From an uncultured Armatimonadota bacterium (GTDB taxonomy: Bacteria; Armatimonadota; Fimbriimonadia; Fimbriimonadales; Fimbriimonadaceae), in NCBI GenBank assembly GCA_903833215.1, contig CAILEM010000041.1, positions 1 to 33,457 on the forward strand: a DNA stretch of 33,457 bases. Reading direction: 5' to 3'. Under the pieces are notes generated by a model. That model ran no database searches and was not told the DNA's origin. It saw only the letters and a program-made list of their open reading frames with translations. This document shows positions 15,701 through 23,969 of the stretch, in pieces; the stretch's first letter is position 1; each line of letters opens with the position of its first letter. The position numbers and the translations under genes are program-made.

Positions 15701-18700
15701 CGTGAATGTCGCTGAGGTCGCGCCAGCAGCAACTGTTACCGAAGCCGGAACCGTTGCATTAGCGTTATTCGAAGTCAGGCTCACGAGGAACCCGCCCGCA
15801 GGTGCCACCGCGTTTAGGGTGACAGTACCGGTGGACGATGCTCCACCTTGAAGCGAAGTCGGCGACAACGTCACTCCAGTAAGGATAGGAGCGTTGATGG
15901 TCAGCGCTGCCGACTGGGTGCCGCCGTTGAGCGAGCCTGAGATATTCGCCGTGGTCGTTGTGGACACGGCCGATGTGCTGACCGTAAAGGTTGCGCTGGT
16001 TGCGCCAGCGGCGACGGTTACGGATGCAGGCAAGGTTGCGCTTGCCGAATCGGACGCAAGCGTCACGACGGAACCGCCAGGGCCTGCAGGGCCGTTGAGC
16101 GTTACAGTACCCGTTGACGAAGAACCGCCAGTCAGGCTTGCGGGGGAAAGGGTCAGGCTCGTAAGTGTCGCTGGCGAGATGGTGAGGGTTGCCGTTTGAG
16201 TCGAAGACCCCGCGGTTCCTGTAATCGTTGCCGTCGTTGAACTTGAGACTGCCGAGGTCGAGATGGTGAACGTTGCTGACGTCGCTCCTGCCGCAACAGT
16301 GACAGTTGCTGGAACGGTCGCACTTGCTGAACTGGAGCTGATGCTTACAACCAGGCCACCTGTCGGTGCTGGTCCGTTCAAGCTTAGTGTGCCGGTGGAG
16401 GATGTTCCGCCAGTAACGGTTGCTGGATTCACTGTCACGCTTGTCAGCGTTGGCGAGTTAATCGTGAGCGTGGCCGTCTTGCTCGTGGCACCGGTGCTAC
16501 CGGTGATGGTGGCGTTGTCTGTCGCTGCGACAGCGACTGTCGTAATCGTGAACGTCGCAGAGGTTGCACCTGCGGCGACGGTTACGGTTGCGGGCAGCGA
16601 GGCGTTCGCAGAACTCGAAGTGAGCGAAACGACAGTTCCACCTGAGGACGCAGGGCCGTTCAGTGTGATCGTGCCTGTCGAAGATGTTCCACCTGTTACA
16701 GAACTTGGTGAAACGGCGAGGCTGCTGATGGTCGGAGCATCGATCGTCAGGGTGGCCGTCTTGGTGACACTACCGCCCGTACTGGTGATGGTTGCTGTCG
16801 TCGTCGTGGCAACCGCGGTCGTGCTAACCGTGAAGGTAGCCGAGGTTGCACCCGCCGGAACCGTAACGCTTGCAGGAAGGGTGGCGTTCGTCGAACTCGA
16901 TGACAACGTAATGACAATGCCGCCAGTTGGGGCCGTACCGGTGAGGGTTACGGTTCCAGTGGAGGTGTTTCCTCCCACTACCTCAGTTGGGCTGAGACTT
17001 ACCGACTGAAGAGTCGGTGCCTGGACCGTTACGGTTGTAGCAACCGTTGTTGTTCCAGATTTTGAGTAGAGGGTTACGACGGTGTCGGTGGCAACCGGCA
17101 GGGTTGTGACCGGGAACGTTACCGAAGTTGCTCCGGCTGGGATCGTGATGCTTGCCGGATTTGGCAGAGCATTCTTGTTCGAAGTAGAGAACACGACGGA
17201 CATTCCGCCAGCGGGCGCCGGTCCGTTTGTGCCCAGAGTTCCAGTTGCAGATGTTCCACCTACGAGCGGATTTGGCGATACCGTCAGTGTCGATATGACG
17301 ACCGGGTTGATCGTCAGCGTCGCGGACTGTGTCGATGTTCCGTACGTTGCAGTGATGCTCGCCGTCGACGTCGCGGAAACCGAAATCGTCGTGATGGTGA
17401 ACGTTGCCGAGGTTGATCCGGCTGGCACGGTTACGGATGCAGGGAGCGTCGCATTCGTGCTGCTGGAGGTGAGGTTAACGGTAATGCCACCGGACGGAGC
17501 AACTCCGTTCAAAGTGACGGTTCCCGTCGACGTGAGCCCTCCGACAACGGTGCTCGGCTTCAATGACACGCTTGTTACGGCGGGAGGATTGATCGTGAGC
17601 GTCGTCGTCTTGGTGGTGCTTCCGGTGACGCCGGAAATGGTCGCAGCAACCGAGCTTGATACCGCGGTTGTCGAGATGGTGAACGTCGCAGAGGTTGCAC
17701 CTGCTGCTACTGATACCGTCGCAGGCACCGTTGCACTCGTCGAGCTAGACGAAAGCGAAACAACGATTCCGCCAGAACCCGCCGGACCGGTCAAGGTGAC
17801 GGTTCCGGTTGAAGACACGCCACCGATGACAGTGCTCGGTGCTACCGAGATGCTGGCAATCGTTGGAGGGTTAATGGTGAGTGTCGCCGTCTTGGTGACA
17901 CCACCGGCGGTTGCCGTGATGGTGGCCGTGGTGACGACGGAGACGGTGGTTGTGCTGATCGTGAAGGTCGCTGAGGTTGCACCGGCAGCGATTGTAACAG
18001 TCGCCGGCAGCGTCGCACTTGTCGAGCTCGATGAGAGCGATACAGATAGTCCGCCTGGTCCAGCTGGGCCGGTCAAGGTGAGCGTTCCGGTTGAGGAGGT
18101 TCCACCCGCTAACGAACTTGGAGCAAGTGTGAGCGTCGAGAGTGTAGCCGGATTGATCGTCAACGTCGCCGTTTGACTGATTCCAGCGAGTGTTCCAGTA
18201 ATCGTTGAAGTAGTGACTGCAGAAACAGCGGTTGTAGAGATTGTAAAGGTGGCTGACGTGGCCCCTGCAGCAACCGTTACGCTTGCTGGCAGAGTTGCGC
18301 TGGCTGAGCTTGACGTCAGTGTCACCACCGAACCACCAGGTCCCGCTGCACCCGATAGGGTTACAGTGCCGGTGGAGGAAGTTCCACCCGTTAGAGTAGA
18401 TGGCGACAAGGTGACGCTTGAAAGCGTCGCCGGTGTGATCGTGAGAGTCGCGGTCTTCGTGACTCCATTTGAACTCGCCGTGATCGTCGAGGTATCCGTG
18501 CTGGATACAGCGACGGTTGTGATTGTAAATGTTCCAGTCGTTGCACCGGCAGCGACGGTGACCGTAGCGGGCACTGTCGAATTCGCACTGCTAGCAGTGA
18601 GGTTCACCAGGTAACCACCGGCTGGAGCGGCACCGTTGAGCGTCACGGTTCCGGTTGAGGTGTTACCACCCTGAACCGAAGTCGGTGCAACTGACACACT

Positions 18701-20404
18701 GACCAGTGATGGAGGAATGATCGAGAGGGTAGCCGTCTTGGACGTGCTACCAAGGGTTCCGGTAATGATCTCACTTACGGCGCCTGCGACAGGCGTCGTA
18801 TTGATCGTGAATGTTGCGGTCGTTGCGCCAGCGGCGACGACGACATTCGCAGGAACGGTTGCATTGGTGTCGCTTGCAGACAGCGTCACTGTGGTTCCAC
18901 CAGTCGGGGCGGCTCCATCGAGAGTCACGGTGCCAGTTGAAGTGTTGCCGCCTACGACTGATGTCGGTGAAACGGACACGCTTACCAGCGCGGGTGGGTT
19001 GATCGTAAGCGTTCCCGTTTTGGTCGTTGAGCCCTGCGTTCCAGTGATGGTTGCAGTGGTGATCGTCGCGACGGGAGTCGTGCTTACCGTGAATGTTGCT
19101 GAAGTTGCGCCAGCGGCAATGGTTACCGTCGCTGGAAGGGTCGCACTTGGAGTGTTTGAGGAGAGGCTGACAACGGTTCCGCCAGGGCCAGCCGGTCCAT
19201 TTAGAGTCGCGGTTCCCGTCGAAGGATTTCCGCCTGTGACTGCGGTCGGTGCCAGAGTGATGCTGGTCAGGCTGGCTGGATTAATCGTCAGCGTCGCCGT
19301 CTTCGTGGTGCTCGCGAGCGTGCCAGAAATCGTCGCCGTGGCTGTACTGGAGACTGCCAAGGTGTTGATTGTGAACGTTGCGCTGGTCGCACCTGCCGCA
19401 ACTGTGACCGTTGCTGGGACCGTTGCGTTGAGGCTATCCGACGAGAGGGTTATGACCGCCCCTGAAGGGCCAGCTGCACCGGTGAGGGTGGCCGTTCCTG
19501 TCGAAGTGTTGGTTCCCACAACTGCCGTCGGGGATACCGAAATGCTCTGCAGGGTCGCAGGCAAGATCGTTAAGGTCGCGGTTTTATTGACGCTGCCCAG
19601 GTTGCCAGTGATCGTTACCGATGTCGAACTTGATACCGGCGTTGTAGTGATTGTGAAGGTCGCTGATGTTGCTCCTGCCGGAATCGTCACAGACGCCGGT
19701 GCCGATGCATTCGGAACACTCGAAGATAGTATGACGCTCACTCCACCGGTAGGTGCAGCGCCGTCAAGAGTAGCGGTTCCAGTAGAACTGGTTCCTCCCT
19801 GAACCGATGTTGGATTCAGGCTGATCGAACTAAGGGAGGGTGGGTTAACGGTTAGGGTCGTTGTAACCGAAGTGCCGCCAATCGATGCCGTAATCGTAGC
19901 CGTCGCTGCCGCAGAAACTGGCGTCGTACTGACAGTAAAGGTCGCTGAGGTTGCTCCAGCAGCCACTGTTACCGAAGCCGGTAGTGTGGCACTGCCTGAG
20001 TTCGAGGCTAGGTTGACGATCACACCACCCGTCGGAGCTGCTCCGTTGAGTGATACCGAGCCTGAGGAGGTATTGCCGCCCACCACTGTTGATGGGGACA
20101 CAGCCACCGAGGAGACGGTTGGCGGATTGATCGTGAGGGACGAGGTTATTGATGCTCGCGAGATCGTCGCTGTAATGGCCGCCGTTGTAACGGCTGCCAC
20201 AGGACTCGTTGTCACCGTAAATGTCGTGGATGTGGATCCAGCCGGAATGGTTACCGATGTTGGCACGACTGCACTTGCACTGTTGGAAGCGAGTGTGACG
20301 ACAGTGCCGCCGGTTGGGGCAGTGAGGCTGACGGTGATCGTGGCGGTCGATGAAGTCCCGCCGGTAACGCTACCAGGGGAGAACGTGAGGGCAGTTGGGA
20401 CGGT
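12788..20404 (-). repeat. Ig-like repeat tract, about 27 units of ~94 codons
   Basis: Counting the opening motifs (PTVSSVAVSPSTVVGGN, PSLSSISLNPTSVQGGT and so on) gives 27 units in 2538 residues. Individual units vary from 93 to 95 residues. The consensus is rich in Thr, Ser, Ala, Val and Gly and almost free of Cys and charged residues, with VPATVTVAAGATSATFTI as its most constant segment. Units 12 and 21 are much closer to each other than to the rest, and units 20/21 resemble 25/26, showing block duplication. The DNA period is about 282 bases. Confidence 0.92.
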
Positions 20405-22105
20405 GGTGTTGAGCACCTTCGACACAAAACCCGAGAAGATCATGGGGCCCCAGCCGGTGGCGGTGTCCCATCCAACGGTCGCTACGGACGTATTTCCGTT
20501 GGGTAGCGTCCCGTTGTTTCCAGTCGTGATGTCGTAGAAGATGTTCGCGTCGCCGTTGTACGAGTAAAGCAGGTCGTTGATTCGTCCGAATCGTTGGTGC
20601 CCGGATGGGTCAGACGGAAGGCCACCGCCAGCGATGATCGCCTGAGCGCTGTCTGCGAGGCTGCCTGCAAATGTAGGCGAGGCGCCGCTGGTTCCACCAA
20701 TTTGGTAGAAGCCGTTGTTTACGTAGATGATGTATCCGGTCTGATCGTCTGCGTCTAGAGATACATCAGGTGTAAGGCGATAAGGAATGCCGGTCGGAAC
20801 ACCGGTTCCATGTTGGTAGGAAGGCAAGATGTTGAATGCATCCGTGGATGGAACCCAACCTCCACCGCCACTCCAGAAATCACCGTTGCTGGGGTCTGTC
20901 CAGTTCCACGGAACCTCGCTGGTGCGGTTACCCTGGGCGTCGGTAAGTGCACTTGTTCCGCCGACGATCAAAACCTCGGGGTCGATGTCTGGATAGGGGA
21001 ACGTCTTAATGTCTTGTGCGCCATGGTCGCCAGAGGCGGCTAGATAAGTAATACCGGTCGCGCTCATTGAGACGTGAATGCTATGGCATGCAGAATAGAA
21101 TGCAACATTACCGCGCCAGCCCCAGCTTTCGGTGATGAAATCAGCTAGGTTGTCGTTGGCTTCCTTTGTAAGGAGCGTAATGGGATCGAAAGTGTTGTCA
21201 GTTGGAGCGTCGCAAGCACAGTCGTAAATAATGAGGTTGCAGAGAGGAGCCATGGCAAGCACAGCCTGAATATCGAGATCTGCTTCACCTGCCTGATAGC
21301 TGTATGTGTTGCCGTTTTTGCCGTTGATCGAGACGACAGAGATGTTTGAACCGACTCCGCCTGCAGGGACAGGCAGACTGAACTGACTGTACTCATGGCT
21401 AACATTGGAAAGTCGGTATCCGTCGTAGTTGGAGATAGCAACGGTTCGTCCCTTACCCGTGTTACCGTTTTTGTAAACAGGGGCGAGGCTGTAAAGCTGT
21501 CTTAGTTGACTTGGAGTCAGCGGACCACCTCGGCGCTTGGGTTGAGTGAAGTTCTCAATACCACCGATATAAGAAACCAGCGAACCAATAGATGCCGGGA
21601 CGGTTGGGACAGAGGTGAAGGAAAACAGCGTGTTGCTGCTAGCCACGCCATTGACTACCGGATTGAACTGATCAATCGTTGTGTTGAACGCGGCTTCCAC
21701 TTGGGCGACAGTGGCGTCCGCCAAAATGGTTATCCGGTTCTTCGCAACCAGGGTGACCTTCATGCCTGAGGCCGTCAAAAAGTCAGATACCTTTTGGAGG
21801 TTCTTCGCTGACACGCCATAGCGAGACCCAACCTGTTCAGGACTAATAAAGTGTCGGTAATTCGGACTATTGGGGTCCGAAACGGAGTCGACAAACTGCT
21901 GGATTCCCTCCGGATCGCCATAAGGCAAAACGATAGAAATGTGGAGCAGGTCTGTAGGAGGTTTATGGCCCGCAGGAGACGCAGACTCTACGCCCGATGG
22001 AATTTCCATCGGCACATTAGCCAGCGTGACCTGTTTCGATTGGGCAAACGCGGAAATAGCCAGCAATAGGAAGGCTGGCAATATCAGTAATTTGCGAAGA
22101 TTCAT
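12788..22105 (-). CDS. Giant S53 sedolisin peptidase with about 27 Ig-like repeats
   Basis: This 3105-residue secreted protein has a signal peptide at 1-21 (cleavage likely after AFA), a pro-kumamolisin activation domain (about 35-185; NYRHFISPEQVGSRYGVS) and an S53 catalytic domain (about 195-565). The catalytic set is Glu274/Asp278 (GEADLDIQ), Asp360 (AASGDHG) and Ser473 (GGTSGASP), with calcium-site Asp525 (FYDIT) and GWDTATGWG. The remaining 2538 residues are 27 Ig-like units averaging exactly 94 residues. Ordinary sedolisins are 400-700 residues, so this tail is extreme. The head is clearly paralogous to the 935-aa neighbour (shared LTPSQLRxLYS, GRTVAISN, AGGVGxNI). No sorting signal, anchor or C-terminal domain follows the last repeat. 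ATG 22105 has no good Shine-Dalgarno site. An imperfect inverted repeat lies at 22143-22163 in the leader. Confidence 0.94.
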   Translation of the reverse strand: MNLRKLLILPAFLLLAISAFAQSKQVTLANVPMEIPSGVESASPAGHKPPTDLLHISIVLPYGDPEGIQQFVDSVSDPNSPNYRHFISPEQVGSRYGVSAKNLQKVSDFLTASGMKVTLVAKNRITILADATVAQVEAAFNTTIDQFNPVVNGVASSNTLFSFTSVPTVPASIGSLVSYIGGIENFTQPKRRGGPLTPSQLRQLYSLAPVYKNGNTGKGRTVAISNYDGYRLSNVSHEYSQFSLPVPAGGVGSNISVVSINGKNGNTYSYQAGEADLDIQAVLAMAPLCNLIIYDCACDAPTDNTFDPITLLTKEANDNLADFITESWGWRGNVAFYSACHSIHVSMSATGITYLAASGDHGAQDIKTFPYPDIDPEVLIVGGTSALTDAQGNRTSEVPWNWTDPSNGDFWSGGGGWVPSTDAFNILPSYQHGTGVPTGIPYRLTPDVSLDADDQTGYIIYVNNGFYQIGGTSGASPTFAGSLADSAQAIIAGGGLPSDPSGHQRFGRINDLLYSYNGDANIFYDITTGNNGTLPNGNTSVATVGWDTATGWGPMIFSGFVSKVLNTTVPTALTFSPGSVTGGTSSTATITVSLTAPTGGTVVTLASNSASAVVPTSVTIPAGSTSTTFTVTTSPVAAVTTAAITATISRASITSSLTINPPTVSSVAVSPSTVVGGNTSSGSVSLNGAAPTGGVIVNLASNSGSATLPASVTVAAGATSATFTVSTTPVSAAATATITASIGGTSVTTTLTVNPPSLSSISLNPTSVQGGTSSTGTATLDGAAPTGGVSVILSSSVPNASAPASVTIPAGATSATFTITTTPVSSSTSVTITGNLGSVNKTATLTILPATLQSISVSPTAVVGTNTSTGTATLTGAAGPSGAVITLSSDSLNATVPATVTVAAGATSATFTINTLAVSSTATATISGTLASTTKTATLTINPASLTSITLAPTAVTGGNPSTGTATLNGPAGPGGTVVSLSSNTPSATLPATVTIAAGATSATFTVSTTPVATITTATITGTQGSTTKTGTLTINPPALVSVSVSPTSVVGGNTSTGTVTLDGAAPTGGTTVTLSASDTNATVPANVVVAAGATTATFTINTTPVAGAVSEIITGTLGSTSKTATLSIIPPSLVSVSVAPTSVQGGNTSTGTVTLNGAAPAGGYLVNLTASSANSTVPATVTVAAGATTGTFTITTVAVSSTDTSTITASSNGVTKTATLTITPATLSSVTLSPSTLTGGTSSTGTVTLSGAAGPGGSVVTLTSSSASATLPASVTVAAGATSATFTISTTAVSAVTTSTITGTLAGISQTATLTINPATLSTLTLAPSSLAGGTSSTGTLTLTGPAGPGGLSVSLSSSSTSATLPATVTIAAGATSATFTISTTTVSVVTTATITATAGGVTKTATLTINPPTIASISVAPSTVIGGVSSTGTVTLTGPAGSGGIVVSLSSSSTSATVPATVSVAAGATSATFTISTTAVSSSVAATISGVTGSTTKTTTLTINPPAVTSVSLKPSTVVGGLTSTGTVTLNGVAPSGGITVNLTSSSTNATLPASVTVPAGSTSATFTITTISVSATSTASITATYGTSTQSATLTINPVVISTLTVSPNPLVGGTSATGTLGTNGPAPAGGMSVVFSTSNKNALPNPASITIPAGATSVTFPVTTLPVATDTVVTLYSKSGTTTVATTVTVQAPTLQSVSLSPTEVVGGNTSTGTVTLTGTAPTGGIVITLSSSSTNATLPASVTVPAGATSATFTVSTTAVATTTTATITSTGGSVTKTATLTIDAPTISSLAVSPSSVTGGTSSTGTITLNGPASSGGTVVSLTSSSANASLPATVTVAAGATSATFTITTVAVAATDNATITGSTGATSKTATLTINSPTLTSVTVNPATVTGGTSSTGTLSLNGPAPTGGLVVSISSSSASATVPATVTVAAGATSATFTISTSAVSSSTTATITGTAGSSTQTATLTISPATLTSLTLSPASLTGGSSSTGTVTLNGPAGPGGSVVTLASDSASATLPASVTVAAGATSATFTVSTSAVSTTTTANISGSLNGGTQSAALTINAPILTGVTLSPTSLQGGASSTGTVTLNAVAPAGGFLVSLTSNNANATVPASVTVAAGATSATFTVTTTAVSAAATATITGTAGASTQTATLTINPASISSLAVSPTSVIGGNSSTGTVTLTGAAGPDGIVVTLSSNNSNATVPATVTVPSGATSVTFTVSTSAVSASATASISGVFNGTTKSANLTITAATLTSVTLAPSTVTGGATSTGTITLTGPAGPSGTVVSLSSNSTSASVPATVTVAAGATTATFTVTTTSVTTTTSATISASLSGTTKTAVLTINSVALYTLAIKPSTTAGGNTVTGTVTLTQAAPASGVNVSLSATAGASVPATVNVPAGSSSATFSITTLNQSANLSVTITASLFTVTRTATLNLTPVVLSSLTVVPSTLIGGNSATATLTTNGPAPTGGMAVVFSTSNKNALPNPASLTIPAGATSVTFTVATLPVAADATVTLYSKSGTTTVATTVTVQAAKLQSLTLNPVQLKGGKPSTGTVTLTGAAPTGGLVVTLGSSSTSATVPVSVTVAAGATTGTFTVSTTPVVTSTPVTITATQGGVSSTATLTIDPPVLTSLTLSPTTVTGGNSSIGTLTLDGPAPTGGVVVSVSSKSSSATVPSTVTIPAGATTTTFTITTTPVAGPTPATITAIQGGLVTTAVLTINPPSLTSLTLNPSTLAGGDPSVGTVILSGPAPASGTVVQLASTSTSAIVPASVTVAAGATSATFPISTTIVAAATTSTISGALSGVTASATLTIQTPLLSAVSVKPTTIAGGNTVTGTVTLARVAPTGGVVVTLASTAGATVPATVTVPAGATTATFSIATTNQAANLTVTISATFGGVTKSANLTVTPVSLISLAISPSTINGGATATGTLTLNGPAPAGGATVSWGTSVSHAITIPGTIVIPAGSTSATFTLTASVFAADTTVVVSTKYNATVQATIIIKAPTLLSVTLNPTSVTGGTSSTGTVTLTGPAPTGGLTITLASDSTSATLPATVTIPAGATSVTFTVNTVTVTSNTTANISATLAGLTQSAALTITP

Positions 22106-22142
22106 TTGTGTGACCCAAAGCGCAGAAGCGCAAACAAAAACA

Positions 22143-22163
22143 GCAACGTAATTTTACGATTGC
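22143..22163. promoter_or_regulatory. Imperfect inverted repeat upstream of the giant sedolisin
   Basis: GCAACGTA (22143-22150) pairs with TACGATTGC (22155-22163) with one bulged base around an ATTT loop. It lies about 40-60 bases ahead of ATG 22105 in a 127-base spacer. It may be an operator or an mRNA 5' hairpin; nothing identifies the binding factor. I see no strong sigma-70 promoter in the spacer. Confidence 0.3.
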
Positions 22164-22232
22164 TAAGGGTCACAGGGGCCGGTGATAAGTTAACAAATGG
22201 GACCGCAACAAGAAAAACCGCAGGATTTGCTT

Positions 22233-22646
22233 CTAGGGTTCGAGCGAAAGCAGTTGTGAGTTCATTTTGCCTAACAAAATGAGCCCTGCGGATGCAACGA
22301 AGAGTGACAAGACACAGCCCAATCTCGCCAAACTGACGACTCGCGAGATGGTCTGAAGCTCAATAGGAATATTGCCGCGTGCTTTGGCCTCGTCGATATC
22401 GAGCATCCTGATGCCAGTTCCTGTCTTGTTCTTCAGGATTCCCGAAGTGCTTTCCAATATCAGCAATCTGGGTTCGCCAATATCGATAGTCACCGGCCCA
22501 AAGGGACTGTGTTGTTTCGGATCGATACGTACGGCTTGAAACTTCTCTGCCCGCGACGTATAAGAGGATTCAAGCAGGAAAGTGCAGGTGAAGCCAGTGA
22601 ACGCTCCAATAAGCACAATCCAAAGCACTGCGCGCATGATTTTCAT
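22233..22646 (-). CDS. Hypothetical protein with two membrane segments
   Basis: This 137-residue protein is not one I recognise. Residues ~5-25 (RAVLWIVLIGAFTGFTCTFLL) form a first hydrophobic helix and ~105-127 (LGCVLSLFVASAGLILLG) a second. Between them lies a ~75-residue hydrophilic domain with alternating strand-like segments (GPVTIDIGEPRLLILES), probably outside the inner membrane if the N-terminus is inside. It starts at ATG 22646, 42 bases after the aminotransferase stop on the same strand, so the two could share a transcript. No function can be assigned. Confidence 0.65.
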   Translation of the reverse strand: MKIMRAVLWIVLIGAFTGFTCTFLLESSYTSRAEKFQAVRIDPKQHSPFGPVTIDIGEPRLLILESTSGILKNKTGTGIRMLDIDEAKARGNIPIELQTISRVVSLARLGCVLSLFVASAGLILLGKMNSQLLSLEP

Positions 22647-22688
22647 GTGCTTGAAATCAACTTATGCTGGGACCATGAAGGGCCGAGG

Positions 22689-23864
22689 CTAGCCCAGGCT
22701 CTTCACGAAATCAATAATACGATTGGCAGCTTCCTCAAGGATGTCATCGGGGACGGCGTAACAGCACCGAACGTGGTTGCGTCCTGTTTCAACATCACCC
22801 GAGAACCCTACGAATGCGGAACCGGGTACGACCAAAACCTTCTTCTCATGGAGTAGTCGCTCTGTGAATGTTTCCGAATCAAGTCCGGTGCTCTTGATAC
22901 TCGGGAATGCATAGAATGCACCTTTCGGCATCGGGCAATCGAGGCCAGCTTCGTTGAGCTTTGCTACGAAGAAGTTCCGCTTCTTCTCCATGGCCTTTAC
23001 TAGTTCATCGACATCGGCTTCACTTTCTCTTAGTGCCGCTTCACAAGCGATTTGGCTAATCGTTGGTGAGCAAAGCATCGTGTACTGGTGAATCTTCATC
23101 ATCGCTTCGATGACTTCAGGAGGAGCACATGCAAAACCGATCCGCCAGCCCGTCATTGCGTAAGCCTTGGAGAATCCACCAAGGAGAATCGTGCGTTCCC
23201 AAGCTCCAGGCAACGAAGAGATACATGTGTGCTCGACACCGTAAACCAATCTTCCGTAGATCTCATCGGAAATGAGCCATAGGTCGTTCTCCTGGGCAAT
23301 CTTTACGATCTCTTCGAACACGGCTTTCGATGGGGTGGCACCGGTCGGATTACTCGGGTAGCCAAGAACGATGGCTTTCGTTTTGTTGGTGAGAACCTTG
23401 CGAATCTGGTCAGGATCCGGCTCAAATTCATTTGCCGCGCTCGTGGCCAATGCTATCGGCTTGCCACCGGCAAAGATCACCGTCGGCCCGTAAGAAACAT
23501 AGGCCGGCTCGAAGAAGATCACCTCATCGCCTGGCTCCAAGATGGACCTTAGGGCCAAGTCAGCACCCTCAGAAACGCCCGTTGTGACGAGTATCTCGTT
23601 ATTGGGATTGTATGTGACGCCGTGGTGAGTCTTCAAACTCTCCGCAATCGCTTGACGAAATGACAGACGCCCAAAGTTAGAGGTGTATGCATCGTCATCT
23701 TGCTCGATGGCTGCAATCGCTGCTCGCTTAGCCGCGGGTGGGCAAGGGTAACGAGGTTCTCCAACGCCGAGCGAAAGGACACCTTCCACTTGCGCCGCCA
23801 AATCAAAGAACCGACGAATGCCAGAGGCTGTAACTCCAGTTACAGATCGCGCTAGAGGCTTCAC
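22689..23864 (-). CDS. PLP-dependent class I/II aminotransferase
   Basis: This 391-residue cytosolic fold-type I aminotransferase resembles the aspartate/aromatic (AspC/PatA) group. The sequence shows SLGVGEPRYPCPP near the N-terminus, TTGVSEGADLALRSIL for cofactor phosphate contacts, YPSNPTGA at 170-176, SDEIYGRLVY with Asp200 and Tyr203, the Schiff-base Lys233 in GGFSKAYAMTGWRIGF, and a C-terminal Arg in GRNHVRCCYA that should bind the substrate carboxylate. Length is normal. The amino-acid specificity cannot be read. The start is a GTG at 23864 that opens the conserved N-terminus (MKPLARSV); no Shine-Dalgarno site is visible. It is transcribed divergently from the cyclophilin gene across a 105-base spacer and precedes the two-TM protein. 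Confidence 0.93.
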   Translation of the reverse strand: MKPLARSVTGVTASGIRRFFDLAAQVEGVLSLGVGEPRYPCPPAAKRAAIAAIEQDDDAYTSNFGRLSFRQAIAESLKTHHGVTYNPNNEILVTTGVSEGADLALRSILEPGDEVIFFEPAYVSYGPTVIFAGGKPIALATSAANEFEPDPDQIRKVLTNKTKAIVLGYPSNPTGATPSKAVFEEIVKIAQENDLWLISDEIYGRLVYGVEHTCISSLPGAWERTILLGGFSKAYAMTGWRIGFACAPPEVIEAMMKIHQYTMLCSPTISQIACEAALRESEADVDELVKAMEKKRNFFVAKLNEAGLDCPMPKGAFYAFPSIKSTGLDSETFTERLLHEKKVLVVPGSAFVGFSGDVETGRNHVRCCYAVPDDILEEAANRIIDFVKSLG

Positions 23865-23969
23865 AAAATCATTATGGCGGGTTATATGATCGGTGTTCCG
23901 ATGCTTTCAGCCCAAATTCTGCCGATACCTGGCGCAACTCGTTAGCCAAGACCGGTACCCTACGTTGTT

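Noticed and set aside
17082-18176. 364-codon plus-strand ORF, and similar ones at 13641-14447, 15048-15635, 16263-17009, 18717-19802 and 19872-20537
   Set aside because: They lie wholly antisense to the sedolisin repeat tract, share its period and have no plausible start region or independent domain. They are shadows of the repeat composition.
12788-20404. CRISPR array or satellite DNA because of the regular ~282-base period
   Set aside because: The repeats are in-frame protein-coding units with diverged DNA and no spacer/repeat division.
22165-22232. Terminator for the two-TM protein gene
   Set aside because: No stable stem followed by a U-tract was found on the minus strand downstream of its stop.
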